Shown here: in pieces, positions 31,877-40,731 of the stretch
Position numbering within the stretch: position 1 is the stretch's first letter
How the letters are laid out: each line of letters opens with the position of its first letter
Assembly: GCF_014904795.1 (NCBI RefSeq)
Contig: NZ_JACZFS010000020.1
Location: forward strand, 24,753 to 88,752
Direction: 5' to 3'
Source: Nisaea nitritireducens
GTDB lineage: Bacteria > Pseudomonadota > Alphaproteobacteria > Thalassobaculales > Thalassobaculaceae
Length of the DNA stretch: 64,000 nucleotides
Position numbers and translations under genes: made by a program
The notes under the pieces: model-generated
Database searches by the model: none
The model's input: the letters and a program-made list of their open reading frames with translations, nothing else
Told to the model about the DNA's origin: nothing

Positions 31877-32509
31877 TCAAAAACGCCCCTGCGCTCTAAG
31901 CTCTCGAATGGCGAGAGCAATGGCACGAGAGTCACCGAGCCCGGTATGGGCGCCCGGCATGGCCGTATGACCGAGATGCTGAGGGAGGGTTGAACTCACG
32001 GTCTGGCTCTCCTGCAGCCCCAACGCTCCGGCAAGGCGCGGACGGATATTGGCGAAAAGATCATCCTTGAACGGCCATGCCATACCGGCCCAATCCGCAT
32101 TCTGAACGAGATCGGACCAATCGCTCCCGTTCGACACAACGAGCCCGGCATCGCCAACAAAATCGGCGAACCGGGTCAGAGCATCCTGGAACGGCACGCC
32201 GTGACGAGACAGATCCGCATTGGTGATCCCGGTCAATTCGATGAAATAGTCGGAAAGCAGCGGGTTTTTCTCCGGCGTCACCAACACCTCGAAGCTCGCC
32301 CGCTCCGCCATGGGCATGGCGGCATCAAGCTTTACCGCCCCGATCTGGACGACTTCCATGAATTCGTCGGGCTCGCTCCAGCCCCGGGCGAGCGAGCCTT
32401 CCCAGGCCGTGATTTCAAGATCGAAAACAACCACCGTGCCTTGCTCGGGAAAATCGCGAAACGGACCTGCGGCAGCACTCTCTCTGACGCGATCTGCGCG
32501 TCCCGGCAT
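31877..32509 (-). CDS. DEDDh 3'-5' exonuclease (DnaQ/RNase T superfamily)
   Basis: 210 residues from MPGRADRVRESAAAG; GGAGAG precedes the ATG. Exo motif I is VVVFDLEITAWEGSL (D-x-E near residue 30). The central acidic motif lies in ITNADL and the NGSDWSDL region. Exo III is HTGLGDSRAIALAIREL with the DEDDh His and Asp near residue 190. The fold suggests a small exonuclease for DNA or RNA ends such as RNase T-, Orn- or 3'hExo-like proteins. The insertion AWEGSLARGWSEPDEFMEVVQIGAVK marks the ERI-1/3'hExo-like subgroup. It diverges from atuA. A longer frame upstream would run into atuA and is rejected. Confidence 0.83.
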   Translation of the reverse strand: MPGRADRVRESAAAGPFRDFPEQGTVVVFDLEITAWEGSLARGWSEPDEFMEVVQIGAVKLDAAMPMAERASFEVLVTPEKNPLLSDYFIELTGITNADLSRHGVPFQDALTRFADFVGDAGLVVSNGSDWSDLVQNADWAGMAWPFKDDLFANIRPRLAGALGLQESQTVSSTLPQHLGHTAMPGAHTGLGDSRAIALAIRELRAQGRF

Positions 32510-32602
32510 CGCCGCTCTCCCCGCACTGGTTGATTTGAAGACTGGTAAAAATCGTCCGGCAGACGCTACAGTCTGCCCCCCACCCTGCCAAGCGAAAGAC
32601 TG

Positions 32603-33976
32603 ATGACCAAAAATCTCGTTCATATCGGCTGTGGCGCCGGCTTTGCCGGCGACCGTAAGGATGCCGGCGGTCCCGTGGTTGATACACTCGCCACCCGTGA
32701 TGGCCCAAAATATCTTATTTTCGAGACACTTGCGGAACGCACCCTGGCGCTTGCGCAAAAACAAAAACAGCGCGATCCGGAGCGCGGATACTCACCGTTC
32801 CTCGAAGCCTATGTCCGGCCGGTTCTGGAGCGTTGCCTTGCAAACAACATCCGCATCGTCTCCAATTTTGGCGCCGCAAACCCGACCGGTGGAGCGAAGC
32901 GTATTCTGGAGATCGCCGAGGAAATCGGCTGCCGCACACCACGCGTCGCGGTCGTCTCCGGAGACGATCTATTGACAGTGATGGACGAAAAAGAGATCCG
33001 CGCGCACAAGACCATCGAAGGGCTGCCAATCGGTGACGGGATCGTCGCCGCCAACACCTATATTGGCGCCCGCCCGATTGCCGAAGCGCTGGCCGGCGGC
33101 GCGGATATCGTGGTCGTCGGACGAACCACGGACCCGGCTCTGGTGCTCGGCCCGCTGATCCATGAGTTCGGCTGGGCCGAAGAGGACTGGGATACGCTTG
33201 CGGCTGGAACGCTGGCGGGACATCTGCTGGAATGCGGCGCCCAGGTAACAGGCGCCTATTTCGCCGACCCGGGTTTCAAGGACGTGCCGGATCTTGCCCA
33301 TGTCGGCTTTCCCATTGCCACGATCTCCCGCGACGGCGCAATACGGGTCGGCAAGGCTGACAACACCGGCGGCTGCGTGACACCGGCGACCGTCAAGGAA
33401 CAGATCCTCTACGAGATGCACGATCCCTCTGCCTATCTGACGGCGGACGTTGTGCTCGACATCACCGGAGTGTCCGTCGAGCAAGCTGACGACAATGTTG
33501 TCGCTGTCTCCGGCGCACGCGGGAAAGCCCGGCCGGGTACGTTGAAGACCACAATCAGCTTCGATGGCGGCTGGCTCGGCGAGGCGGAGATCAGCTATGC
33601 GGGGCCAAATGCCCTGGCCCGGGCGGAGCTTGCCCGGGAGGTCCTGAGCGAACGGGCCCACGAGCGCGGAAGCAATGCCGAGTACCGCTTCGATATCATC
33701 GGCACGTCCAGCACCTTCGATGGCGGCAGTGCGCCCTATCCCGGCGCCGAAGACCCCTCACCGGATGGCGATTACCGGGTCCGGGCCGCCGTTTCCTGTC
33801 ATTCCCGAGAGGTTGCAGAGGATCTCGCGGACGAGGTACTGAGCCTCTATTGTTCCGGCCCTGCCGGCGGCGGCGGCTTCAGGCGGAATATCACCGCACA
33901 GATCCACACCGCCTCGATCCTGGTCGACAGGAACAGGCTTTCGCCCAGCGTTCAATTTCTCGGAGCCGACGCATGA
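32603..33976 (+). CDS. AtuA-family (DUF1446) protein
   Basis: 457 residues. The DUF1446 signature is clear: HIGCGAGFAGDRKDAG at the start, RIVSNFGAANPTGGAKRILEIAEE near 85, and the central GADIVVVGRTTDPALVLGPLIHEFGW. AtuA is part of acyclic terpene (citronellol/geraniol) utilisation in Pseudomonas, where its biochemical role is unclear. Homologues are widespread in organisms without terpene degradation. The following 125-residue gene encodes what is the C-terminal domain of longer AtuA proteins, and its start overlaps this stop (ATGA). No acyl-CoA carboxylase or geranyl-CoA genes are adjacent, so a terpene role is not supported here. Confidence 0.87.
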   Translation: MTKNLVHIGCGAGFAGDRKDAGGPVVDTLATRDGPKYLIFETLAERTLALAQKQKQRDPERGYSPFLEAYVRPVLERCLANNIRIVSNFGAANPTGGAKRILEIAEEIGCRTPRVAVVSGDDLLTVMDEKEIRAHKTIEGLPIGDGIVAANTYIGARPIAEALAGGADIVVVGRTTDPALVLGPLIHEFGWAEEDWDTLAAGTLAGHLLECGAQVTGAYFADPGFKDVPDLAHVGFPIATISRDGAIRVGKADNTGGCVTPATVKEQILYEMHDPSAYLTADVVLDITGVSVEQADDNVVAVSGARGKARPGTLKTTISFDGGWLGEAEISYAGPNALARAELAREVLSERAHERGSNAEYRFDIIGTSSTFDGGSAPYPGAEDPSPDGDYRVRAAVSCHSREVAEDLADEVLSLYCSGPAGGGGFRRNITAQIHTASILVDRNRLSPSVQFLGADA

Positions 33977-34350
33977 CCGTGGTTCTCGATACCCTTCGCC
34001 TCCGCCTGCACGACATCGCGCACGGCCGCAGCGGCGATAAGGGAAACCGTTCCAACATCAGCGTCATCCCCTATACGGAGGCCGCCTATTCCCTGTTGCT
34101 GGAACAGGTAACCGAAGAGCGGATCCTCGCGCTCTTCGCGCACAAGGGAGCGAGCGCTGTCACCCGCTATGAGCTGCCCAACCTTCCGGCACTGAATTTC
34201 GTTATCGACGATGCACTCGAAGGCGGTGTGAACAGCACGCTCAATCTGGATCTGCACGGCAAGACCCTGTCTTTTATGCTCCTGGACCTGCCGGTCGAGA
34301 TCCCTCTCGACCGGGTCCAGGAATTCACCCAGGGCAGGCGCCAGGCTTAG
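33973..34350 (+). CDS. AtuA C-terminal-domain-like protein
   Basis: 125 residues starting MTVVLDTLRLRLHDIAHGRSGDKGNRSNISVI. The HGRSGDKGN...NI motif is the hallmark of the domain found at the C-terminus of full-length AtuA. Next come RYELPNLPALNFVIDDALEGGVNSTLNLDLHGKTLSFMLLDLPVEI, the usual end of that domain. It is encoded as a separate gene with a four-base overlap to the AtuA-like gene, so the two products probably form a complex equivalent to the fused protein. The function is unresolved in the family. Its stop overlaps the convergent hypothetical gene by four bases. Confidence 0.85.
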   Translation: MTVVLDTLRLRLHDIAHGRSGDKGNRSNISVIPYTEAAYSLLLEQVTEERILALFAHKGASAVTRYELPNLPALNFVIDDALEGGVNSTLNLDLHGKTLSFMLLDLPVEIPLDRVQEFTQGRRQA

Positions 34351-35105
34351 TGCGCGGCGCGAGGTTTGGTGGCAAGAGCTTCTTTTTGCGCTTCGAAGAT
34401 AGCTTCCTGCATTTTCGGGGGAAGAGCCTTCACCCGCTCGACCACCTCCGATGGAGAAAGCTGTTCGACGTCTTCCTCGGACATTGACTTTGCTTCGGTC
34501 GCGAACCGGTCCCGGTATTTTTTCAGAACCACCTCGATGGCCGCCGCGGCCTTCCGGCACATCTCGATATCCTCGAGAACTTTTCCGTAGCGCTCTTCCA
34601 CATTGAGACGCTTCAGTTTCAGATAATCCCCGTGATCCGGGATGGCTTGCTCAAGTGCTGGATGCAGCTTGTTCTCATAGAACGCCTCGGCCGCGTGGCG
34701 AGCCTCGCTCTTGATCCCGAACAGATCGAAACCGAGCGGCTTCGAAAGCCGCCAAACACCAAGTGCAACCACATCAAGGACATACTGAGTGTCGTAATTG
34801 TCACAAAGCTGATCCAGCGCTGCGCGTGCTTTTCCGGGGGTCGCATAGCAATTGAAGAAACCCTGGGCGAGGGCGTCCAGCTTGGTTTCGTGCTTGGTCA
34901 CGAACCGCTTTTCAACCTCTAAAAAGGTTTCTGATTTCTGGTGCTCTTTCAGGCTCTTGTTGACTTTCGACTGCAGAAGGCGTGCTCCTTCCATGACATC
35001 CAACAGGACGCGGAAACGCTTGACGGCGTCCGGCTCCGACATCGCCTGATCGAATTGCGCGCGCAGAGCGTCGAGCGCTGCTGAACTATTGTCCGAATCA
35101 CCCAT
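34347..35105 (-). CDS. Hypothetical helical cytosolic protein
   Basis: 252 residues from MGDSDNSSAALDALRAQFD (a GTG four codons upstream is possible). The protein is almost entirely helical and charged, with Lys/Glu-rich segments (SKVNKSLKEHQKSETFLEVEKRFVTKHETKLDALAQGFFN) and a C-terminal coiled-coil-prone part (SEEDVEQLSPSEVVERVKALPPKMQEAIFEAQKEAL). No signal peptide or known motif is seen. GC content seems lower than that of adjacent genes. It is convergent with and overlaps the AtuA C-domain gene, and the region to 35237 carries the promoter for both directions. No function assigned. Confidence 0.72.
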   Translation of the reverse strand: MGDSDNSSAALDALRAQFDQAMSEPDAVKRFRVLLDVMEGARLLQSKVNKSLKEHQKSETFLEVEKRFVTKHETKLDALAQGFFNCYATPGKARAALDQLCDNYDTQYVLDVVALGVWRLSKPLGFDLFGIKSEARHAAEAFYENKLHPALEQAIPDHGDYLKLKRLNVEERYGKVLEDIEMCRKAAAAIEVVLKKYRDRFATEAKSMSEEDVEQLSPSEVVERVKALPPKMQEAIFEAQKEALATKPRAAH

Positions 35106-35237
35106 GCGCCAAGTCACCGATATTCTTTGTGCTCACAACCAAGCCTTACTATTGCGGGGTTAAGAAATGCTGGATCGCGTGTATATTTGCGTGTGAGATA
35201 ATCACAGTCCAGCCACGAATTAACGAGATCAAGAGAC

Positions 35238-37538
35238 ATGTTGCGACGCGAGGATGACCGGCTACTCACCGGCCACGGCTGTTACGTGGACGATTTGTTC
35301 CCGGAAGGAGCCGCCCATGCGGTCGTGGTACGCTCTGCCATGGCGCATGCCAGGCTCCTTTCTGTTGCAGTGGACGACGCAAAGGCCGTGCCCGGCGTTC
35401 TGACCGTTCTGACCGGCGACGACCTGATACGCGAAAGCGTCGGCCCGATGCGCTCCCGCATGCCCATGGTCGGGCACGACGGCAAGCCGATGATCGAGCC
35501 GGAACGTCCGGCACTGGCGACGGGTGTCGCCAAATACGCGGGCCAACCGGTCGCCTTCATCGTTGCCGAAACGATATCCGCCGCCCTGGAAGCGGCCGAG
35601 CTGGTCGATATCGACTATGAGGATCTGGAGCCAGTCACCGATCTCGCCCATGCCGTCTCGGACGGCGCTCCCAAGATCTGGGACGAGGCGCCGCGTAATG
35701 TCAGTTTCGACTGGCGTATCGGCAATGGCAGCGAAGTCGATGAAGCGATCGCCGCCGCCGACCATGTGGTGGAACTGACCGTCGACCATCCGCGCGCCGT
35801 GATTGCGCCGGTCGAACCGCGCGGCTGCGTCGGCGCGTTCGACGGTGAGACCGGAAAATACACACTCCACACACCGAGTCAGGGCGTCGTCATGCTGCGC
35901 GCGGCCATGTCCGAAGTGCTTGGTGTTGAGGAAACCCAGATGCGGGTCATCACCAACGATGTCGGCGGCAGCTTCGCCGTGAAGATCTGGCCCTATCCGG
36001 AACAGATTCTCTGCCTGCTTGCATCTCGCATTACCGGACGTCCGGTGAAGTGGATCGCGGACCGCACCGAGAGCTTCGTTGCCGACGCGCCCGGCCGTGG
36101 CCGCCTCGACCGGGCGACACTGGCGCTGACAAAGGACGGCATGATCACCGCCTTCCGGATCGATGCGCTGGCCGATATGGGCGCGTACCTCAACGCAGTG
36201 AACCCCTCCATCGTCACCAAGGGGGCGGTCCGGGTCTTCACCAGTTGCTACAAGATCACGGCGGCCGAATACCGCGTGCAGGCCGTGTTCACAAACGCAA
36301 CGCCGACCGATGCCTATCGCGGCGCCGGAAAACCGGAGAGCGCAGGCACGCTGGAACGTCTGATCGATTATGCCTGCGACAAGCACGGCTTCGACCGGGC
36401 GGAGATTCGCGCCAAGAACCTGATGACGCCTGCAGACCTGCCGTTCCACACGCCGATGGGCGAGGATTATGACGGCGGGGACTATCCCGAGATCTTCCGG
36501 AAGGCACTCGCCAAGGCAGGCTACGAGACTTACGCGGATCGCCGCACGGCGAGCGAGACTGCTGGCAAGAAACGCGGCATCGGCTTCGGCATCCACGTGC
36601 ACGCAACCGGCGGCTCAACCGCCGAGCGCAGCAAGGTCGAACTGACAGACGACGGCAAGGTCCGGGTCCGCACCGGCACCCAGGATTCCGGCCAGGGCCA
36701 CCAGACCACGCTGGCGCAGGTTGCGGCCGAAACCCTCGGCATCGACCCCGCGCAGGTGATTGTCGAGCAAGGCGATAGTGACGACCTCCAGGTTGGCGGC
36801 GGCACCGGCGGGTCCTGTCTGATGCCGATCGCGGCCAACACCGTGCATCGGGCGGCGGTCGAGATGGTCGAAAACGGCAAGAAACTGGCCGGGCTCCTCA
36901 TGGAAACCGCATCTCAGGACATAGAATACGAGGCCGGTTCCTTCAAGGTGGCGGGCACGGACAAGGCAATCTCTTTCCCCGAACTGATCGCTCGCATGGG
37001 CGATATTCCGGCAGAGACGCTGGAGCCGGGCCTGCGTGGCGGCTGCGTCGGCGAGATGGATTTCGAAGGCAAGCACACCACCTTCCCGAACGGCGCTTAT
37101 GTCGTTGAGGTCGAGGTCGATCCGGACACCGGCCATGTTGCTGTCGACCGTTTCGTCGGTGTCGACGATCTCGGACGGATCGTGAACGAGCCCCTCGCCT
37201 TCGGACAGGTGACCGGCGGCATTGCCCAGGCCATCGGTGAGGTTCTGATGGAAGGCAGCGTCTATGACCCGGACTCCGGCCAGCTGCTTACCGGATCTCT
37301 GATGGATTACGCCTTCCCGCGCGCCGACGACGTGCCGTTTATCGATCATTCATGGGTAGCCACGCCGTCACCGAACAGCCTGCTCGGTGTGAAGGGCGTC
37401 GGTGAGGTACCGTCAATTGGCGGGCCGGGACCGATCATGAACGCGGTGATCGATGCGCTTGCGGGATATGGTGTCAAACACATCGATATTCCGATGACGC
37501 CACAAAAGGTCTGGACGGCAATCCGCAATGGGGGCTGA
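35238..37538 (+). CDS. Molybdo-hydroxylase large subunit (CoxL-like), second copy
   Basis: 766 residues, same family as 26090-28399. The start is a few residues shorter (MLRREDDRLLTGHGCYVDDL). Motifs seen: VGGSFAVKIWPYPEQ near 240, the AYRGAGKPESAGTLERL loop near 355, and KGVGEVPSIGGPGP near the C-terminus with the catalytic Glu. The loop marks it as a form II/aldehyde-oxidoreductase-like enzyme rather than true CO dehydrogenase. FeS and FAD subunit genes are absent nearby. It is followed by a ThDP enzyme (60 bases) and an SDR in the same direction, so the three may form a catabolic module acting on an aldehyde or keto acid. The substrate is unknown. Confidence 0.88.
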   Translation: MLRREDDRLLTGHGCYVDDLFPEGAAHAVVVRSAMAHARLLSVAVDDAKAVPGVLTVLTGDDLIRESVGPMRSRMPMVGHDGKPMIEPERPALATGVAKYAGQPVAFIVAETISAALEAAELVDIDYEDLEPVTDLAHAVSDGAPKIWDEAPRNVSFDWRIGNGSEVDEAIAAADHVVELTVDHPRAVIAPVEPRGCVGAFDGETGKYTLHTPSQGVVMLRAAMSEVLGVEETQMRVITNDVGGSFAVKIWPYPEQILCLLASRITGRPVKWIADRTESFVADAPGRGRLDRATLALTKDGMITAFRIDALADMGAYLNAVNPSIVTKGAVRVFTSCYKITAAEYRVQAVFTNATPTDAYRGAGKPESAGTLERLIDYACDKHGFDRAEIRAKNLMTPADLPFHTPMGEDYDGGDYPEIFRKALAKAGYETYADRRTASETAGKKRGIGFGIHVHATGGSTAERSKVELTDDGKVRVRTGTQDSGQGHQTTLAQVAAETLGIDPAQVIVEQGDSDDLQVGGGTGGSCLMPIAANTVHRAAVEMVENGKKLAGLLMETASQDIEYEAGSFKVAGTDKAISFPELIARMGDIPAETLEPGLRGGCVGEMDFEGKHTTFPNGAYVVEVEVDPDTGHVAVDRFVGVDDLGRIVNEPLAFGQVTGGIAQAIGEVLMEGSVYDPDSGQLLTGSLMDYAFPRADDVPFIDHSWVATPSPNSLLGVKGVGEVPSIGGPGPIMNAVIDALAGYGVKHIDIPMTPQKVWTAIRNGG

Positions 37539-37597
37539 TCCGCAATAAAGGCCGCTGAATGCCGGCATCAGACCGGCACCGGCCACAGGGAGGAAAC

Positions 37598-39241
37598 ATG
37601 ACCGCATCCAGTTCCATGACCGGCGGCACGGCGTTGGTACGCGCCCTGACGGAGAACGGTATCGACACGGTGTTCGGCCTGCCCGGCATCCAGCTCGACG
37701 GGCTGTTCAACGCCTTGTATGACGCCCGGAACAGCCTCAGGGTGATCAATGCCCGGCACGAACAGGGCACGGCATACATGGCTTTCGGCTATGCCCAGTC
37801 GACCGGCAAGGTCGGTGCCTATGCGGTTGTCCCCGGTCCCGGTCTGCTGAACACTTTCGCCGCGCTTTCCACCGCCTACGGCTGCAATGCCCGCGTCCTC
37901 GCGCTGACCGGGCAAATCCCGAGCAATACCATCGGTCGCGGCCTCGGCATGCTGCACGAGATCCCGGATCAGCTCGGACAGATGGAACGGCTGACGAAGT
38001 GGTCCCACAGGATCAATCACCCCTCCGAAGTCCCCGCCGTCATGGATCAGGCCTTCCGGGAGCTCTGGAGCGGCCGTCCACGCCCGGTCGGTATCGAAAT
38101 GCCGCTGGACCAGTTGCATCTGGAAGCTCCCGTGGGCCCGATCACGCCGACCGTGGCCCCGGAGCCTCCCGAGCCAGATCCGGATCTGATCGCGGATGCC
38201 GCAAAAATGCTCGGCGAGGCCAGCAACCCGATGATCTTCGTCGGCGGCGGTGCTTACGAAGCGACCGAAGAGATCCGCGCGTTGGCGGAGATGCTGCAAG
38301 CGCCCGTGGTTTCCTACATGAACGGCAAGGGCGTTCTGGATGACCGACATCCGCTTTCCCTGCACCATCCCGCGGGGAACCGGCTCTGGGGCGATGCGGA
38401 CGTGGTGATTTCCATCGGCTGCCGCCTGCAGCACGAGCGGATGACGTGGGGCACGGATGATCAGCTCTCAGTCATTCATGTCGATATCGACCCGACCGAA
38501 TTGACCCGCGTCGGCAAGCCCGATATCGGCATCGTCGCCGATGCGGCCGGTGCGACCCGCGCGTTGCTCGGCAAGATCCCGGCACATAATCGTGCGCGGC
38601 CGTCACGCACCGAGGAAATGGAAGCCCTGAAGGCAGAGTTCCAGGCGCAGTTCGAAGCCAAAATCGGCCCGCAGATGGAATGGGTGGCCGCTATCCGCGC
38701 CGCCCTGCCTGAAGACGGTTTCCTGGTCGATGAATTTACCCAGGTCGCCTACGCCTCCCGCGTCGGCTTCCCGACCTACGGCCCACGCACGCTGGTCTCG
38801 CCCGGCTATCAGGGTACGCTCGGCTACGGTTATGCCACCGCACTCGGCGTTCAGGTCGCACACCCGGACAAGCAGGTGCTGTCGATCAACGGCGATGGCG
38901 GCTTCATGTACACCATGCCGGAGCTTGCGACCGCCGTGCATCACGGCATCAATGTCGTTGCCGTGGTTTTCGCAGACGGTGCCTACGGCAACGTGATGCG
39001 GATGCAGAAAGAGCTTTATGACAACCGGGTGATCGGCAGCGAGTTCACCAATCCCGACTTCGTGAAGCTCGCCGAAAGCTGCGGTGCGCTAGGCTTGCGC
39101 GCAACTACGCCGACCGAGCTGCGGACGAAGATCGAGGAAGGTTTCGCCGCCGGGCGTCCGACCCTGATCGAGGTTCCGGTCGGCGAATTTCCCGAACCCT
39201 GGCCGGTGATCAGGCCGGGACCGTCGCGACCGAAGAGGTAG
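37598..39241 (+). CDS. Thiamine-diphosphate-dependent enzyme (acetolactate synthase/decarboxylase-like)
   Basis: 547 residues from MTASSSMTGGTALVRALTENG; GGGAGGAAAC precedes the ATG. The N-terminal PYR domain has VFGLPGIQLDGLFNAL and the catalytic Glu in INARHEQGTAYMAFGYAQ. The central domain has NPMIFVGGGAYEA. The C-terminal PP domain has the ThDP motif INGDGGFMYTMPELATAVHHG... with the GDG...N pattern (DGAYGNV). The family includes acetolactate synthase, benzoylformate and indolepyruvate decarboxylases and oxalyl-CoA decarboxylase. No small regulatory subunit of AHAS is adjacent, so it is more probably a decarboxylase or carboligase in a catabolic module with the CoxL-like and SDR enzymes. 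Confidence 0.87.
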   Translation: MTASSSMTGGTALVRALTENGIDTVFGLPGIQLDGLFNALYDARNSLRVINARHEQGTAYMAFGYAQSTGKVGAYAVVPGPGLLNTFAALSTAYGCNARVLALTGQIPSNTIGRGLGMLHEIPDQLGQMERLTKWSHRINHPSEVPAVMDQAFRELWSGRPRPVGIEMPLDQLHLEAPVGPITPTVAPEPPEPDPDLIADAAKMLGEASNPMIFVGGGAYEATEEIRALAEMLQAPVVSYMNGKGVLDDRHPLSLHHPAGNRLWGDADVVISIGCRLQHERMTWGTDDQLSVIHVDIDPTELTRVGKPDIGIVADAAGATRALLGKIPAHNRARPSRTEEMEALKAEFQAQFEAKIGPQMEWVAAIRAALPEDGFLVDEFTQVAYASRVGFPTYGPRTLVSPGYQGTLGYGYATALGVQVAHPDKQVLSINGDGGFMYTMPELATAVHHGINVVAVVFADGAYGNVMRMQKELYDNRVIGSEFTNPDFVKLAESCGALGLRATTPTELRTKIEEGFAAGRPTLIEVPVGEFPEPWPVIRPGPSRPKR

Positions 39242-39283
39242 CGGCGATCCGGCCCGGAGCCGTCCGAACCGATAGGATGGACC

Positions 39284-39973
39284 ATGAGCGAAACAGCCCT
39301 GATCGTGGGAGCCGGCACAGGCCTCAGCGCCTCCCTCGCCCGTCTTTTCTCGGCAAACGGCATGAAAGTCGCGCTGGCGGCCCGGGACACGGACAAGCTG
39401 GCCGGACTGGCCTCGGAGACCGGCGCCCTGACCTATTCCTGCGATGTCGCCGACAAGACCAGCGTCGCCAGCCTATTCACCTGGATGGATGGCGCGCTCG
39501 GCAGCCCTGACATTGTCGTGTTCAATGCCTCGAAGCGAGCCCGCGGGCCGATTGTCGATCTCAATCCGGATGACGTCCTCGCCGCCACGACAGTCACCTG
39601 TCACGGCGCCTTCCTGGTGGCACAGCAAGCGGCAAGACGCATGCTGAAGGCCGGTCACGGCACGATCCTGCTGACCGGCGCGTCGGCCGGGGTCAAGGGT
39701 TACCCGCAATCCGCGCCATTCGCGATGGGCAAATTCGGGCTGCGGGGTCTCGCGCAATCCATGGCGCGCGAACTGCACCCGCAGAACATCCATATCGGTC
39801 ATTTCGTGATTGATGGCGGAATCCGGACCGAAAGCGATCAACGGGAGCAACCCGGCGAGGACAAACTGCTCGATCCGGACGCCATCGCCGAATGCTACCT
39901 GCAATTCCACCGCCAACCACGCTCAAGCTGGGCTTGGGAGATCGAACTGCGACCCTGGAAGGAAACCTTCTGA
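39284..39973 (+). CDS. Short-chain dehydrogenase/reductase-like protein with Phe at the catalytic Tyr position
   Basis: 229 residues. The coenzyme motif ALIVGAGTGLSASLARLFS and FNASKR (equivalent of NNAG) are present. Ser remains in LLTGASAGVKGYPQS, but the YxxxK motif reads SAPFAMGKFGLRGLAQ: Phe sits where the proton-donating Tyr should be, while Lys is kept. A distinct SDR subgroup with FAMGKF is known among bacterial genomes, so this may be a regular subfamily trait rather than decay. It starts 42 bases after the ThDP gene. Reaction unknown; a non-canonical role or altered catalysis is likely. Confidence 0.85.
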   Translation: MSETALIVGAGTGLSASLARLFSANGMKVALAARDTDKLAGLASETGALTYSCDVADKTSVASLFTWMDGALGSPDIVVFNASKRARGPIVDLNPDDVLAATTVTCHGAFLVAQQAARRMLKAGHGTILLTGASAGVKGYPQSAPFAMGKFGLRGLAQSMARELHPQNIHIGHFVIDGGIRTESDQREQPGEDKLLDPDAIAECYLQFHRQPRSSWAWEIELRPWKETF

Positions 39974-40071
39974 TACCGGGTCTGTTGCCTTGAGGCCACA
40001 AAACCTGCGCAATCCTGCATCGTCTAGCGGCTCAGAAACTTTTTCCTTCCATCTGCAGGTATAGCTCCCAT

Positions 40072-40101
40072 ATATCGGTCCGTTATATATCAGACCGATA
40101 T
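40072..40101. promoter_or_regulatory. Palindromic operator upstream of the PadR regulator
   Basis: The perfect inverted repeat ATATCGGTC (40072-40080) / GACCGATAT (40093-40101) is separated by 12 bases that include TTATATA. It ends 15 bases before the padR ATG. PadR proteins commonly bind inverted repeats with an AT-rich core at their own promoter, so autoregulation and control of the efflux operon downstream are likely. Confidence 0.72.
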
Positions 40102-40116
40102 AGTTTGGCCCTGTTC

Positions 40117-40662
40117 ATGGACGTAAAGACTCTCTGTCTCGCGGTACTCAGCCGACGGGACGCAACCGGCTACGAGATCCGCAAGCAGTTCGCGGAAGGG
40201 CCGTTCGCGCATTTCCAGAAAGCCTCTCTTGGCGCCATCTATCCAGCCCTGACGCGCGCCGCCAGAGAAGGCCTCGTAACGGTTACCGAAGAAGCGCAGG
40301 ATGGCCGGCCGGACAAGAAAGTCTATTCCCTGACCGAGGCCGGCAAGACGGCCCTCCGCCGCGCGTGCGAGATCGAGCCGGAGCCGGACCAGGTTCGTTC
40401 CGATCTATTTTTCCTGATTTTCTTCGCCCGCTATCAGACCCCGGAGAAAATCGCCCGACTGATCGATGAACGGATCGCATTCTACGATTCCCAGCAATGC
40501 GAGCTCGACGAGTTCAACCCGAACTGTGCCGCCGATCCCGGCATGAATTTCGTCCGTGGTCTCGGTAGTACGATCTACAGCGCCGCCGCCGACTATATGA
40601 GGGCCAATCGCGACACGCTTCTGACCCAGCTCAGCGCGGAGACGCGACATGCTGCTGAGTAA
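40117..40662 (+). CDS. PadR-family transcriptional regulator
   Basis: 181 residues from MDVKTLCLAVLSRRDATGYEIRKQF. The N-terminal PadR winged helix carries GYEIRKQFAEGPFAHFQKASLGAIYPALTRAAREGLVTV and the wing GRPDKKVYSLTEAGKTAL. The C-terminal Vir-type helical dimerisation domain carries YQTPEKIARLIDERIAFYDSQ. Such proteins repress efflux or phenolic-stress genes until an aromatic ligand binds. It lies directly upstream of the RND adaptor and pump in the same orientation, and a perfect inverted repeat overlaps its promoter. The ATG at 40117 is preferred to TTG 40105. Confidence 0.9.
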   Translation: MDVKTLCLAVLSRRDATGYEIRKQFAEGPFAHFQKASLGAIYPALTRAAREGLVTVTEEAQDGRPDKKVYSLTEAGKTALRRACEIEPEPDQVRSDLFFLIFFARYQTPEKIARLIDERIAFYDSQQCELDEFNPNCAADPGMNFVRGLGSTIYSAAADYMRANRDTLLTQLSAETRHAAE

Positions 40663-40731
40663 AGGGCCACTCCACCGATCGATCAGAACGCGCGCGTGCG
40701 CTCCAAAACCATACAGCCCCGCTGAGGTCCT

